From positions 41,640,645 through 41,704,644 of the forward strand of contig NC_090281.1 of the NCBI RefSeq assembly GCF_037392515.1: 64,000 nucleotides of DNA, written 5' to 3'. Positions 17,441 to 26,490 of this stretch are shown piece by piece. The notes under the pieces are model-generated. The model was given only the letters and a program-made list of their open reading frames with translations. It searched no databases and was not told where the DNA came from. The position numbers and the translations under genes were made by a program. Each line of letters starts with the position of its first letter. Position 1 is the stretch's first letter. This DNA comes from Haliotis asinina (lineage: Eukaryota > Mollusca > Gastropoda > Lepetellida > Haliotidae).

Positions 17441-17707
17441 ATGAGACCCGCTCCATACCGATGCGAATACATACTTATGGGGAAGACCGAGGCCTGTGGT
17501 AGGAAATGCAGGAATCAGGGGTTCTGTTGTTTCCATATGGGAAGTCCTAACTACACGTGTTCTGTGTGTGGTATCGGGGTTAAAGGACACTACTGTCTAT
17601 GTAAAGCTCACGGAGCGAACGTAGTCAGACATCAACTCATCTACGAGAATAAAAAAGGCTACATAAAAGAACGTAGGCGACTGCTCAAGATAGACTCCAA
17701 TGCGTGA
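17441..17707 (+). CDS. Polinton 88 aa Cys-rich (zinc-binding) protein
   Basis: Cys/His clusters at residues 8, 19, 23, 29, 30 and 32 and at 40, 43, 50, 52, 54 and 57 could hold two zinc ions. A basic tail follows ('KERRRLLKI'). One residue is clearly different in Polinton 2. It lies 60 bp upstream of PolB, so it could be a DNA-binding or regulatory protein of the replication module; this is inference. 'acctatataagtaaac' precedes the ATG. Confidence 0.65.
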   Translation: MRPAPYRCEYILMGKTEACGRKCRNQGFCCFHMGSPNYTCSVCGIGVKGHYCLCKAHGANVVRHQLIYENKKGYIKERRRLLKIDSNA

Positions 17708-17767
17708 AAGGGTTACCTCCCTTTACTGTGAAGCAATTAGACATTGGTTCTCTTAGGTGTAAACACT

Positions 17768-20700
17768 ATGTCTACTGTACGCGAGCTGAAGAGGGTCGCA
17801 AAACAGAGAGGTGTGATCGGGTATTCTCGAATGCGGAAGTCAGCATTGTTGAGATTACTAGGTTTAGAAGTCCCTCCTACGGTAACACAATTAAAAGCTC
17901 AAGCAAAACAGCTTGGATACACGGGTTATTCAAACCTGGGGAGAGCCGGGTTAACCGCATTGTTATCACATGCCCCCGTAGCAAAACCTCCCACTGTAAA
18001 ACAACTGAAAGCCGAGGCACGCGATTTGGGTTTAGGCGGGTATTCTCGTATGAGAAAACCACAGCTTGTAGAATTATTACGACAGAATAGAGCTATTGAC
18101 CTACAGTTCGTGCGCACTGAGCGCGCTGTAGGCAACTATTTGAGAGGTTGGCGCATGCACGTTGATAGAAACATAGACATTACAGATATCAAGCCTCTGA
18201 TAGCTGATAAGGTCAACCAGGAACTAAATAACCTAGGAAGTATCAAGTTTCAGATCACAGTGAAAATGTCGCTCGATAAGCAGGTTGGTGGCCCCACAGG
18301 GGCCACTGAGTATGTTCAGCCTTACTTCCGAGGTCAACAAGAGGTTGCCACACATACAGAGACCATTGACGCATCAATCGATACCAGTTTTCAGCAGATA
18401 CTAGAATACCTAGAACGCTACACACACTTGGGGTCCGGGTGGGCTGTAGATAAAATCGATAATGTCTATCTAGACATAGCTAACTACGTGCCGTTCAGAG
18501 GCGGGTCATACCTAGCCTTGCCTCCCTACTATAGGAACAAACATGCCATAGTAAACGTTAAGAATAGAGGAAACGATTGCCTGAGGTTAGCTATCAGGTC
18601 AGCCTTATTTCCAGCTGGCGCTAATTCAGATAGGCTTTCTAGCTATCCCCAAGATGATGGACTCAATTGGGATGGTATAGATGAACCCACCCCCATATCC
18701 CAGATCACTAAAGTAGAAAAACAGAATAATCTGGCTATAAATGTCTTTGGGCACGAAGGTAACACAACAATAGTACACAGGGTCAGCCCGGTGAAGGATC
18801 GCCAAGTTATCAATATATTCATGATCCAGCGAGGTGACAAGTATCACTACACATGGATAAAACACTTTAGCAGGCTGTTGTATGACCAATCAGCATACAA
18901 AGGAAAGACCCACTTCTGTGAACGATGTCTACATGGCTTCACCCGAGCTGATTTATTAGAATCCCACCGGGATGATTGTCAAGGTGTGGGGCAGACGGCC
19001 ATACGAGTCGACATGCCTAAGGAAGGTGATAATATCCTAAAATTCTGTAACCACAAGAACCAAATGTCTGTGCCTTATATCATATACGCCGACTTCGAAG
19101 CCTTAGTGGCTGCCGCCGGCGAGGCTCCCAGTGGTAGCTTCACCCACAAGACACAAGAGCATAAAGCCTGTTCGTTTGGATACATTGTCGTCCGTTGTGA
19201 CGGGGAAACGAAAGCTCCGGTAGCATATAGGGGGCCTGACGCGGCTGAAAGGTTTCTAAAGTGTTTGCAGGAGGAAGAAAAAATTATTAGGAATGCATTG
19301 TATAAAATCGCTCCCATGCGTCTGACCCGAGTCGACAGGCTAGCCCACGCTAGTAGCACTAACTGTCACGTGTGTGAATCACCACTTAACGGTGATTCGG
19401 TGAGAGATCACTGTCACATAACTGGTAAGTATAGAGGCGCCGCTCACAACGCGTGCAACCTCAAGCTTAAAATCAACCCTAAGACAATAAACATCCCCGT
19501 TGTCTTTCACAACTTGAGAGGGTACGACTCACACTTGATCATGCAGGCCATCGCGAAAATCGATGGTAATATAACGTGCATCCCCAACAACATGGAGAGA
19601 TACATCTCCTTCAGCTTAAACGGACTTAGGTTCATTGACTCGTTTCAGTTCCTCCTGTCGTCACTCGACAGTCTGGTCAAGGCCAACAATACCTTCCCTA
19701 TCACCGATCGATACACAGACGCCGAGACTAGACCCCTGCTTATGAGGAAGGGTGTGTACCCCTATGAGTACATGGATAGTTGGGTCAAGTTCACCGAGAC
19801 CAGACTACCCCCTATTGACTGCTTTTATAGCAAGCTGAATGAGGCGTCCGTCTCACGAGATGATTACTCGCACGCGACTAACGTATGGAATAAACTGGGT
19901 TGTAAGAACCTGGGTGATTATCACGACCTGTACTTGAGGACAAATGTACTGCTGTTAGCCGACGTGTTTGAGACGTTTAGGCGAACGTGTTTCAAGCAGT
20001 ATAAACTCGACCCCGCATGGTATTACACCAGCCCAGGTCTGTCGTGGGATGCCTTGCTTAAAAAGACCGGAGTTAATTTGGAATTGCTCACAGATTACGA
20101 CATGCACCTATTCATTGAGAAAGGCTTGCGAGGTGGGATTTCCATGGCATCCAAACGATACGCGAAAGCAAATAATCAATACGTGAAAGGTTACGATCCT
20201 AACAAGCCAACCAATCACATTCTCTACCTCGACGCAAACAACCTGTACGGCTGGGCCATGAGTCAGTATCTACCTACAGGGGGATTTGAATGGGTACCCC
20301 ACGTTGATGTTATGGGGGTTGCACCAGATTCGAACAAAGGGTATATCCTCGAGGTTGACTTAGAGTATACCAAGGAATTACACACATCACACAACAGCTA
20401 CCCCCTGGCCCCCGAACGTATGAGGGTTAACCCAGACTGGATGTCTGAGTACCAACATAACTTGTCAGGTGGGCGTGTGACAGACGTTGAAAAACTCGTG
20501 CCTAACTTAATGAATAAGACCAAGTACATCGTTCACTATCGCAACCTACAGCTGTACCTGTCGTTGGGTATGAGGCTGACCAAAATACACAGGGTGCTCA
20601 TGTTCGACCAGAGCCCATGGATGGAGCCCTACATCAGAATGAACACAGACCTACGAAAAAAAGCCACCAGTGATTTTGAGAAAAATCTCTACAAGCTCAT

Positions 20701-21469
20701 GAACAACTCGGTGTTTGGTAAGACTATGGAGAACCTGAGGAAACGCGTGACCGTGAAGCTGGTTCGGTCGAGTGAGGAAGACAAGCTCAGGAGATTGATA
20801 GCCAGTCCGGCATTCAACCGTAGTAAGATATTCACAGACAACCTGGTTGCCCTACACATGAAGAAAAGCCACATAAAATTCAACCGGCCTGTTTACGTGG
20901 GGATGAGCATCCTCGATTTATCCAAACACCTGATGTACGACTTTTACTACAACGAGCTCAAGAAACAGTACGGTGACAGGTGTGAAGTGCTGTACACTGA
21001 CACGGATTCCCTGCTGATGGAGATTCGAACCGAGGACGTGTACGAGGACATGAAAAAACACCTCGATTTATACGACACCAGCGACTACCCTAAGACCCAT
21101 GCCATACACAGTACGGTAAATAAAAAGGTCCTAGGTAAAATGAAGGACGAGTGTGCTGGCACGCCCATAGCCGAGTACATAGGTTTGAGACCTAAGATGT
21201 ACTCCATACTGAAAGCCGACAATAGTGAGATCCGGAAGGCTAAGGGGGTTAAGAAGTATGTGGTGAAACAACACATCAAACACGCCAGATTCAAGGAAGC
21301 CCTGTTCAAGACCCGTACCTTTAGGCATAAAATGAACACACTTAGAAGTGATGGGCATAAGATATACGGACTGACTATAAACAAGACGTCCCTGTCGCCT
21401 ATGGACACTAAACGTTGGATAGCTATTGATGGGATAAACACATACGCGTATGGACATGAAAAAATTTGA
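17768..21469 (+). CDS. Polinton protein-primed DNA polymerase B, 1,233 aa
   Basis: Replicates the element from its ends. The start ATG 17,768 (MSTVRELK) gives three SAP/HeH-like repeats (residues ~1-113, each containing 'GYS' and '..LL'). A C2H2-type finger follows at ~381-404, then exonuclease motifs 'YADFEAL' (~440), 'NLRGYDSHL' (~581) and 'YHDLYLRTNVLLLADVFE' (~717). An endonuclease-VII-like Cys/His cluster lies at ~531-566. Polymerase motifs are 'DANNLYGWAMSQYLP' (~818, motif A), 'KLMNNSVFGKTMEN' (~974, motif B) and 'YTDTDSLLM' (~1,075, motif C). All catalytic acids are present. Its 3' end overlaps Int by 20 nt. No TATA-like run precedes it. Confidence 0.93.
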   Translation: MSTVRELKRVAKQRGVIGYSRMRKSALLRLLGLEVPPTVTQLKAQAKQLGYTGYSNLGRAGLTALLSHAPVAKPPTVKQLKAEARDLGLGGYSRMRKPQLVELLRQNRAIDLQFVRTERAVGNYLRGWRMHVDRNIDITDIKPLIADKVNQELNNLGSIKFQITVKMSLDKQVGGPTGATEYVQPYFRGQQEVATHTETIDASIDTSFQQILEYLERYTHLGSGWAVDKIDNVYLDIANYVPFRGGSYLALPPYYRNKHAIVNVKNRGNDCLRLAIRSALFPAGANSDRLSSYPQDDGLNWDGIDEPTPISQITKVEKQNNLAINVFGHEGNTTIVHRVSPVKDRQVINIFMIQRGDKYHYTWIKHFSRLLYDQSAYKGKTHFCERCLHGFTRADLLESHRDDCQGVGQTAIRVDMPKEGDNILKFCNHKNQMSVPYIIYADFEALVAAAGEAPSGSFTHKTQEHKACSFGYIVVRCDGETKAPVAYRGPDAAERFLKCLQEEEKIIRNALYKIAPMRLTRVDRLAHASSTNCHVCESPLNGDSVRDHCHITGKYRGAAHNACNLKLKINPKTINIPVVFHNLRGYDSHLIMQAIAKIDGNITCIPNNMERYISFSLNGLRFIDSFQFLLSSLDSLVKANNTFPITDRYTDAETRPLLMRKGVYPYEYMDSWVKFTETRLPPIDCFYSKLNEASVSRDDYSHATNVWNKLGCKNLGDYHDLYLRTNVLLLADVFETFRRTCFKQYKLDPAWYYTSPGLSWDALLKKTGVNLELLTDYDMHLFIEKGLRGGISMASKRYAKANNQYVKGYDPNKPTNHILYLDANNLYGWAMSQYLPTGGFEWVPHVDVMGVAPDSNKGYILEVDLEYTKELHTSHNSYPLAPERMRVNPDWMSEYQHNLSGGRVTDVEKLVPNLMNKTKYIVHYRNLQLYLSLGMRLTKIHRVLMFDQSPWMEPYIRMNTDLRKKATSDFEKNLYKLMNNSVFGKTMENLRKRVTVKLVRSSEEDKLRRLIASPAFNRSKIFTDNLVALHMKKSHIKFNRPVYVGMSILDLSKHLMYDFYYNELKKQYGDRCEVLYTDTDSLLMEIRTEDVYEDMKKHLDLYDTSDYPKTHAIHSTVNKKVLGKMKDECAGTPIAEYIGLRPKMYSILKADNSEIRKAKGVKKYVVKQHIKHARFKEALFKTRTFRHKMNTLRSDGHKIYGLTINKTSLSPMDTKRWIAIDGINTYAYGHEKI

Positions 21470-22418
21470 GGCTATTTACTACAGCCCGCGTGGGTACTGG
21501 AAAGGAGCTAGCGCAGTAGATAAGCTAGCTAAAATAGCGCGAGTACCCCCGGAGGAAGCCAAAGCGTGGCTTGAAAAACAAGCCCTGTGGCAGATCTATT
21601 TGCCGGCACCACGCTACGTGCCTAGAAGGAGGTTCGGTATTAACATACCTAATAGCGTTCACCAGGCAGACCTACTGTTCCTACCCCACGACAAGAGGTA
21701 CAAGTATGCCTTAACCGTAGTGGACGTAGCCAGTCGTTACAAGGAAGCCGAACCCTTGACCACGAAAGATTCGGCCCAGGTAGCCAGAGGATTCGAACGC
21801 ATATACAAACGCAGTCCGCTGACGTGGCCAACAGAGCTGCAAGTTGACCCCGGACGGGACTTCATGGGTGCCGTGTCACAACTGCTAGCCAAACACGATA
21901 CAAAGATCAGGCGTGGCACGGCCGGAGCCCATCGCAGCCAAGCCATAGTTGAGAGATTTAATAGGACTTTGGCTGAGCGCTTGTTTGGCCATCAGTATGC
22001 TAGGGAGATGGCCACCCCTGGAAAACGATCGACTGAATGGGTCACGAGGTTACCCAAGGTGGTGTCGGCAATCAACCATGAAGTCACCCGTCTCACCGGT
22101 AAGAAACCGGCAGACGCTATCAAACTAAAATCAATAGTTGCAGAGTCGGCTGCTCCATTGCGTGGGAAGGAGAAACAGATACCAGATAGGGCCCTAGTGA
22201 GGTATCTATACCAGCCGGGGGAACACGAGGGCGATAGCCGTAAGCGAGCCACCGATCCTATATGGTCAGTCAAAACTTACAACATAGATAAAGTGGATAT
22301 GAAAGCCGACGAACCTAACTTATACTACTTGAGGGATGGGCCGGGTAGGGGTTTTGTAAGAGAAGAATTATTGATCGTACCGTACGGCACAGTGTTACCT
22401 CCAACCAATACACGGTAA
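21450..22418 (+). CDS. Polinton retroviral-type integrase, 322 aa
   Basis: Inserts the linear element into host DNA. The rve fold has catalytic D74 ('HQADLLFLP'), D133 ('LQVDPGRDF') and E168 ('AIVERFNRTLAERLFG'), close to the D-D-35-E pattern. The N-terminus (1-50) looks helical. The C-terminal ~65 residues, from 'RYLYQPGEH' onward, lie inside the right TIR and resemble the SH3/chromodomain-like tail of such integrases. The frame is intact. It overlaps the PolB end, so the two are probably co-transcribed. Confidence 0.92.
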   Translation: MDMKKFEAIYYSPRGYWKGASAVDKLAKIARVPPEEAKAWLEKQALWQIYLPAPRYVPRRRFGINIPNSVHQADLLFLPHDKRYKYALTVVDVASRYKEAEPLTTKDSAQVARGFERIYKRSPLTWPTELQVDPGRDFMGAVSQLLAKHDTKIRRGTAGAHRSQAIVERFNRTLAERLFGHQYAREMATPGKRSTEWVTRLPKVVSAINHEVTRLTGKKPADAIKLKSIVAESAAPLRGKEKQIPDRALVRYLYQPGEHEGDSRKRATDPIWSVKTYNIDKVDMKADEPNLYYLRDGPGRGFVREELLIVPYGTVLPPTNTR

Positions 22419-22561
22419 ACTGTTTCATAGACACCCAACCTTTTTGTAGTAGGGGTAATAGTAGCAAGATCTAAGGTCCCAACCAAAGCCTTATTTATTA
22501 AATAAGGCTTTGTAGAGACATTTCTTGAAAGTGAGCCAAAACCCCTATTCCCTATACTTCT
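22199..22561 (-). repeat. Polinton 1 right TIR (363 bp)
   Basis: It pairs with 8,266-8,628. It carries the end of the integrase gene (to 22,418), the 29-bp palindrome at 22,484-22,512, and the terminus reading inward as 'agaagtatagggaatagggg', with one base different from the left end. Confidence 0.92.
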
Positions 22562-22566
22562 GCAGG
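22562..22566 (+). repeat. Target-site duplication of Polinton 1, right copy (gcagg)
   Basis: Matches 8,261-8,265. Collapsing the two copies restores an uninterrupted BEL/Pao RNase H frame across the insertion site. Confidence 0.8.
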
Positions 22567-24529
22567 GTTGCTCCTCTTCACTCTGTAAGCATTCCAAGAA
22601 TGGAGCTGATGGCGGCAGTCCTTGGAGTAAAATTGTTTGTTGCTTCAGCAAAGGTGTTAGAAGTGTCCAGTGTCAACACACATTTTTGGTGTGACAGTAG
22701 CAATGTGTTATGTTGGACAAAAAGCCAGAGTAGACAATACAAGTCGTTTGTGGCAAATCGCATTGGTTACATCCAGGAACATACCAGTCCATATCAGTGG
22801 AAATATGTTCCATCTCAGTTAAATCCTGCAGACATACTTACCAGGGGTACATCAGTAAAGAATCTAGCCAGTAGCACATGGCTGACAGGACCAGCATTTC
22901 TGACTTTCACAGAAAGTGAATGGCCAGATCAAACCGATAGATTTCATAGTGAAAGTACTTCAGAAATGAAGAAAGCATCTAGAAAAAGGGAACTTGTTAC
23001 TCTACTGACTGAAGGTGAGGGGAAAACATGGCGTCTTCATCCATCCAGATACTCTGACTGGAAGAGGTTGACTAGAATATATGTATGGGTATGCAGATTT
23101 ATTACCAATGCACGTATTTCACCAAAATTGAGACACATGGGTAATTTGGGGGTAGAGGAAATCCAAGATGCTGAGATGAGAATCATTAGTCAGATGCAAC
23201 AACAGGAATTTGCATGCATTACAGCATGCATTACAGCATGGAAAACAGCTTCCAAAAGACAGCAAACTCAATGGACTTCAGCCAATAATTGATGAAGAGG
23301 GGCTCATTAGATGCAGTGGCAGGCTGAAATATGCTGATTGCTTGTCTTGGGAAGCACGAGTCCCAATAATCTTGCCTCGAAAAAACTGGGTGACAAGACT
23401 TATCGTAAAACATTACCACGAAGCAGGTAAACATGCAGTAGGTACAAATCAAACTTTGGCTGCTCTCTCCTCAAGATACTGGGTCATTGCTGCTCGGGAA
23501 GAGATTCGAGCATGGGAGACAGAATGCGCCTTTTGTCGAAGACAAAAGGTTCAGCCGAGACCTCAGATTATGGCTCCACTTCCAAAGCTTAGAGTTAGCT
23601 ATTCACTGAGAGCATTTACTCAAGTTGGAGTGGACTATGCAGGGCCTTTTCTGACTATCCAAGGAAGATCAAAGAAAAGACAAAAACGATATTTATGTCT
23701 CTTTACTTGCTTGTCCACAAGGGCTGTACATCTGGAAATGTCATATGGTCTTGACAGTGACTCATTTTTGAATGCCTTCTTTCGTATGACAAATAGGAGA
23801 GGGATTCCTAAAGAGGTAGTATCCGATAATGGAACTAACTTTATAGGTGCTGTGAAGGAATTGCGGGATTTGGTTAAACAACTTGATGTGACTGCTCGAT
23901 CATCCTTGGCTAACAAGGGAGTCATCTCGAGATTCAACCCTCCTCATGCACCACATTTTGGTGGTGTCTTTGAATGTATGATTAAATCGGCGAAAAAAGC
24001 TATCTTTGCCATTTTGGGTAAAGGGGACGTCACAGATGAAGAACTAACAACAGCATTTACTGCAGCGGAAGCACTCATCAATTCTCGTCCACTCACTTAT
24101 CAAAGTGCTAACTGCCAAGATGATGTACCTTTAACCCCAAATCATCTTATGCATGGACAAGTTGGTGGGACATTTGCGCCAGATAGTGTTGATACAACAC
24201 CATACAACCCCAGAAAAAGATGGAGACGAGTACAAGAACTTGTGCGGCACTTCTGGAGGAGGTGGTTGAGAGAACTACTACCAACTCTTCAAGTCCGAAA
24301 GAAGTGGAGAGAGACTAATCGCAATCTGAAGGTAAATGATGTCGTCATCTTAGTATCACCAGATTCTCCACGGGGAAGTTGGCCTTTGGGGAGAATCGTC
24401 AACACATATCCAGGCAAGGATGGACATGTTCGGGTCGTGCAAGTGAAGATGGGGAAGACTACGCTGATGCGACCGGTGACAAAGGTATGTCCACTGGAAT
24501 GGAGCTCAGAGGACTTCAAGGAAGATTAA
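22567..24529 (+). pseudogene. BEL/Pao pol, 3' block (RNase H rest, integrase), one frameshift
   Basis: Continues the RNase H ('THFWCDSSNVLCWTKSQ') and the spacer 'NPADILTRG'. Integrase zinc-binding residues lie near 23,410-23,530 ('HEAGKHAVG', 'CAFCRRQK'). The rve core follows ('VGVDYAGPF', 'VSDNGTNFIGAV', 'FGGVFECMIK', the D-D-E triad) and the DUF5641-like tail 'NRNLKVNDVVIL...WPLGRI'. The frame breaks at about 23,215-23,240, where a 12-bp unit 'cattacagcatg' is duplicated; a further indel must lie there because 12 is a multiple of three. Confidence 0.85.
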
Positions 24530-24914
24530 GCAGATCAGGGCTGCAGAGGAATCGAGACGATGGAACGTAGCCTGGAGAAGGGATTAATCGTCGTTGTCTG
24601 GAGGTATCAACAGGATGGATCTTCGCCTGGAGGACAAATTGTCATCGTCGGGAGAAATCCCAAGAGGATGGGCACATGGATGACAAGGATGGAGCATGGA
24701 TGATGGATCAAGTTCGTGTGGATAACTAAATTCGATGGATTTCTGTATGGAGGATTGACTTTTCCAGATTCAAAAAAAAGGATACAAAAGGAATATTTCC
24801 GAGGATTTGTGTGTGTGATGCTTATTGAAATGTACATTTTCATTTTGTGTTATTCATGATTCTTTGATATCTACGTAACCTCTGATAGACAGGAGTCTAT
24901 CATGGAGGGGGGAA
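24530..24914 (+). other. BEL 3' untranslated spacer with purine tract
   Basis: Non-coding between the integrase stop and the putative LTR. It ends in 'ggaggggggaa' (24,904-24,914), a likely polypurine tract that primes plus-strand synthesis. No open frame of note. Confidence 0.5.
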
Positions 24915-25320
24915 TGGACTGAAGAACGGTTCGTGGAATGCGTATTCGGACATGTTTAGTTAGTGGATGTTTTGTTCTTGGACAGTGTGTTGTGCTCGCA
25001 AACGCACTACGCTTCGCGGAAAGGACTTCTGCACGAGATTTCCATGCATGCATCTGATATAAGGACAGGTTGTGATTCTGTAGCAGTATTAGGGTTAGGT
25101 TAGGAGTGTTATGACACTGATTATGTGACGTCTGTGTGTTAGATGTTGAACAGTTCACATGTTAGAAATTAGTTGGTCATAATCGGACCTCAGTGGGATA
25201 TTGCCAGTGTGCGGTGTCTTACACTCGTTAGTTTATTGTAGACAGACAATTGTGGGGAAATAAAATTTGGGGTTGTATAAATGGAATTTTGTTTTGTTTT
25301 GTAAATTCCACTGCAAAACA
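24915..25320 (+). repeat. Putative BEL 3' LTR
   Basis: Starts with TG just after the purine tract and holds a polyadenylation signal 'aataaa' near 25,259. It ends at 'actgca' (25,315) or 'aaaaca' (25,320). The 5' LTR is outside the window, so the borders rest only on TG..CA and the purine tract. Confidence 0.5.
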
Positions 25321-26430
25321 TCGACATCACCATGCCTCCACAGAAAAATGAGGGTGGACCAAGAAAGACATCTTATTTAATGAAGGGGTGATGCATTCAA
25401 GAATTTCATCAAATCTGAGTGGGGTGATTCTCAAGATATTATAGGACTCATGATCATCAAGGCGGAGATCCTGTGTCAGCTGATGAAATGTTCCACAACT
25501 GTTCCCCTCTCAGGTTAAAGTCAGTTTCTCACCCAACAAGTTCTTGTTCGTTTCCTCCTTTCTTGCTCTACCAACCCATTGTATTGTAACGGAACGGCCA
25601 AAGACTAGTCAAAATACTAGTAGACAAACTACACAAATATAATGGATGCTGCCACCAGTCACAAAATGTGACAAAATAAATACCAGAGTTCGGAGACGAA
25701 GTTCAGTGAAAATATATCACAAGGACCTAAGATGCAAAGAATGAAGAAACTGGCGATATGCAGAAGGATCACACAACAAGTAGATAAAGTTCCAATAACG
25801 ATTTTATTTAATGAGCACTAAACTGAAAATACACGATCTCGAAACTGTCACCTTGTCAGTCATCAGGACTGGATATCTTGCTTGTCAACCCGTGTCTTCG
25901 TGGTTGCAGAAATCTTGCCTTTCTGTATGGCAGTCTTGACTGAGACTCTTGGCTGTTAAATGAATTAAACTGTATAATAAACTTTGAAACTGGAAAGTGA
26001 ATGAACTTGCAGCAACCGGAACTGGATCCAGATAATGTAAACAACGTATTCCGGAAGTCACGTGATCCGGAATGAATGACAAGGAGGCCACACCTCCAAC
26101 AGCTGTCAAAATGTGATACGAGTATGAATAAGGCTAAATCCCACTTATAACTTGCATTAAAAAAAAACGTATGTCTCGGCTGTAGACGATTCCACTAATC
26201 CCCTGTGTAAGAAACCCTTAGCAGATACTGTAACTTGATAAGGTCAACATAGCATGTCGGAATGACCTTGGACCCCCCGCATCGCGAAGACAATCAGCGA
26301 CTGTCAACATTAAATTAAACTGTAATATTTCCTACAGGCGATAAACCATGCTTGACTTGCAATATACAACTGTGACTGTGAGTGTATCTGTATCTGTAAT
26401 TTGTACACTTGATTCCCATAAGCCAAGGAT

Positions 26431-26490
26431 AATCCGTCGGAATGAATCCGTCGGAATGAATCCGTCGGAAGGGATCTGCCGGAATGAATC
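26431..26490. repeat. 14-bp tandem repeat (aatccgtcggaatg)
   Basis: Three to four units of 'aatccgtcggaatg', the last degenerate ('gatctgccggaatg'). All chance open frames in the region come from this repeat. Confidence 0.8.

Larger units (their letters stand above)
8266..22561. mobile_element. Polinton 1 (Maverick), 14,296 bp
   Basis: The element is bounded by 363-bp TIRs (8,266-8,628 and 22,199-22,561) that begin 'agtagtatagggaat', with gcagg duplicated outside. It encodes protein-primed PolB, retroviral-type integrase, double jelly-roll capsid protein and an A32/FtsK-type ATPase remnant. This set defines Polintons, which are thought to alternate between transposon and virus lifestyles. 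It interrupts the RNase H of a BEL element. PolB, Int and MCP are open. The ATPase and the 141 aa gene are broken. Confidence 0.95.
5401..25320 (+). mobile_element. BEL/Pao LTR retrotransposon, interrupted by Polinton 1, 5' end lost to LINE A
   Basis: Gag-pol domains appear in BEL/Pao order: DUF1759-type gag, CCHC knuckles, aspartic protease, RT, RNase H, integrase. They lie in two blocks, 5,401-8,265 and 22,562-24,529. The join is exact. The left block stops after the codons for SKSR and the right block resumes with 'VAPLHSVSIPRMELMAAVLG', the usual BEL RNase H sequence. A purine tract at 24,904-24,914 precedes a TG that probably opens the 3' LTR. The 5' LTR and gag start lie beyond LINE A and outside the window. 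Confidence 0.85.

Noticed and set aside
17704..18090. 128-codon frame overlapping the PolB start
   Set aside because: It is a shadow of the PolB SAP-like repeats. It is conserved only because PolB is conserved.
8266..22561. Dense, overlapping, intron-less genes could mean bacterial or phage contamination
   Set aside because: Both blocks are bounded by TIRs and target duplications inside mollusc sequence, one within a BEL frame and one within a host intron, and encode the Polinton gene set.
25332..25390. Short frame 'MPPQKNEGGPRKTSYLMKG' after the BEL LTR, possibly the gag start of a tandem BEL copy
   Set aside because: It stops after about 19 codons and nothing BEL-like follows; probably ordinary flank.
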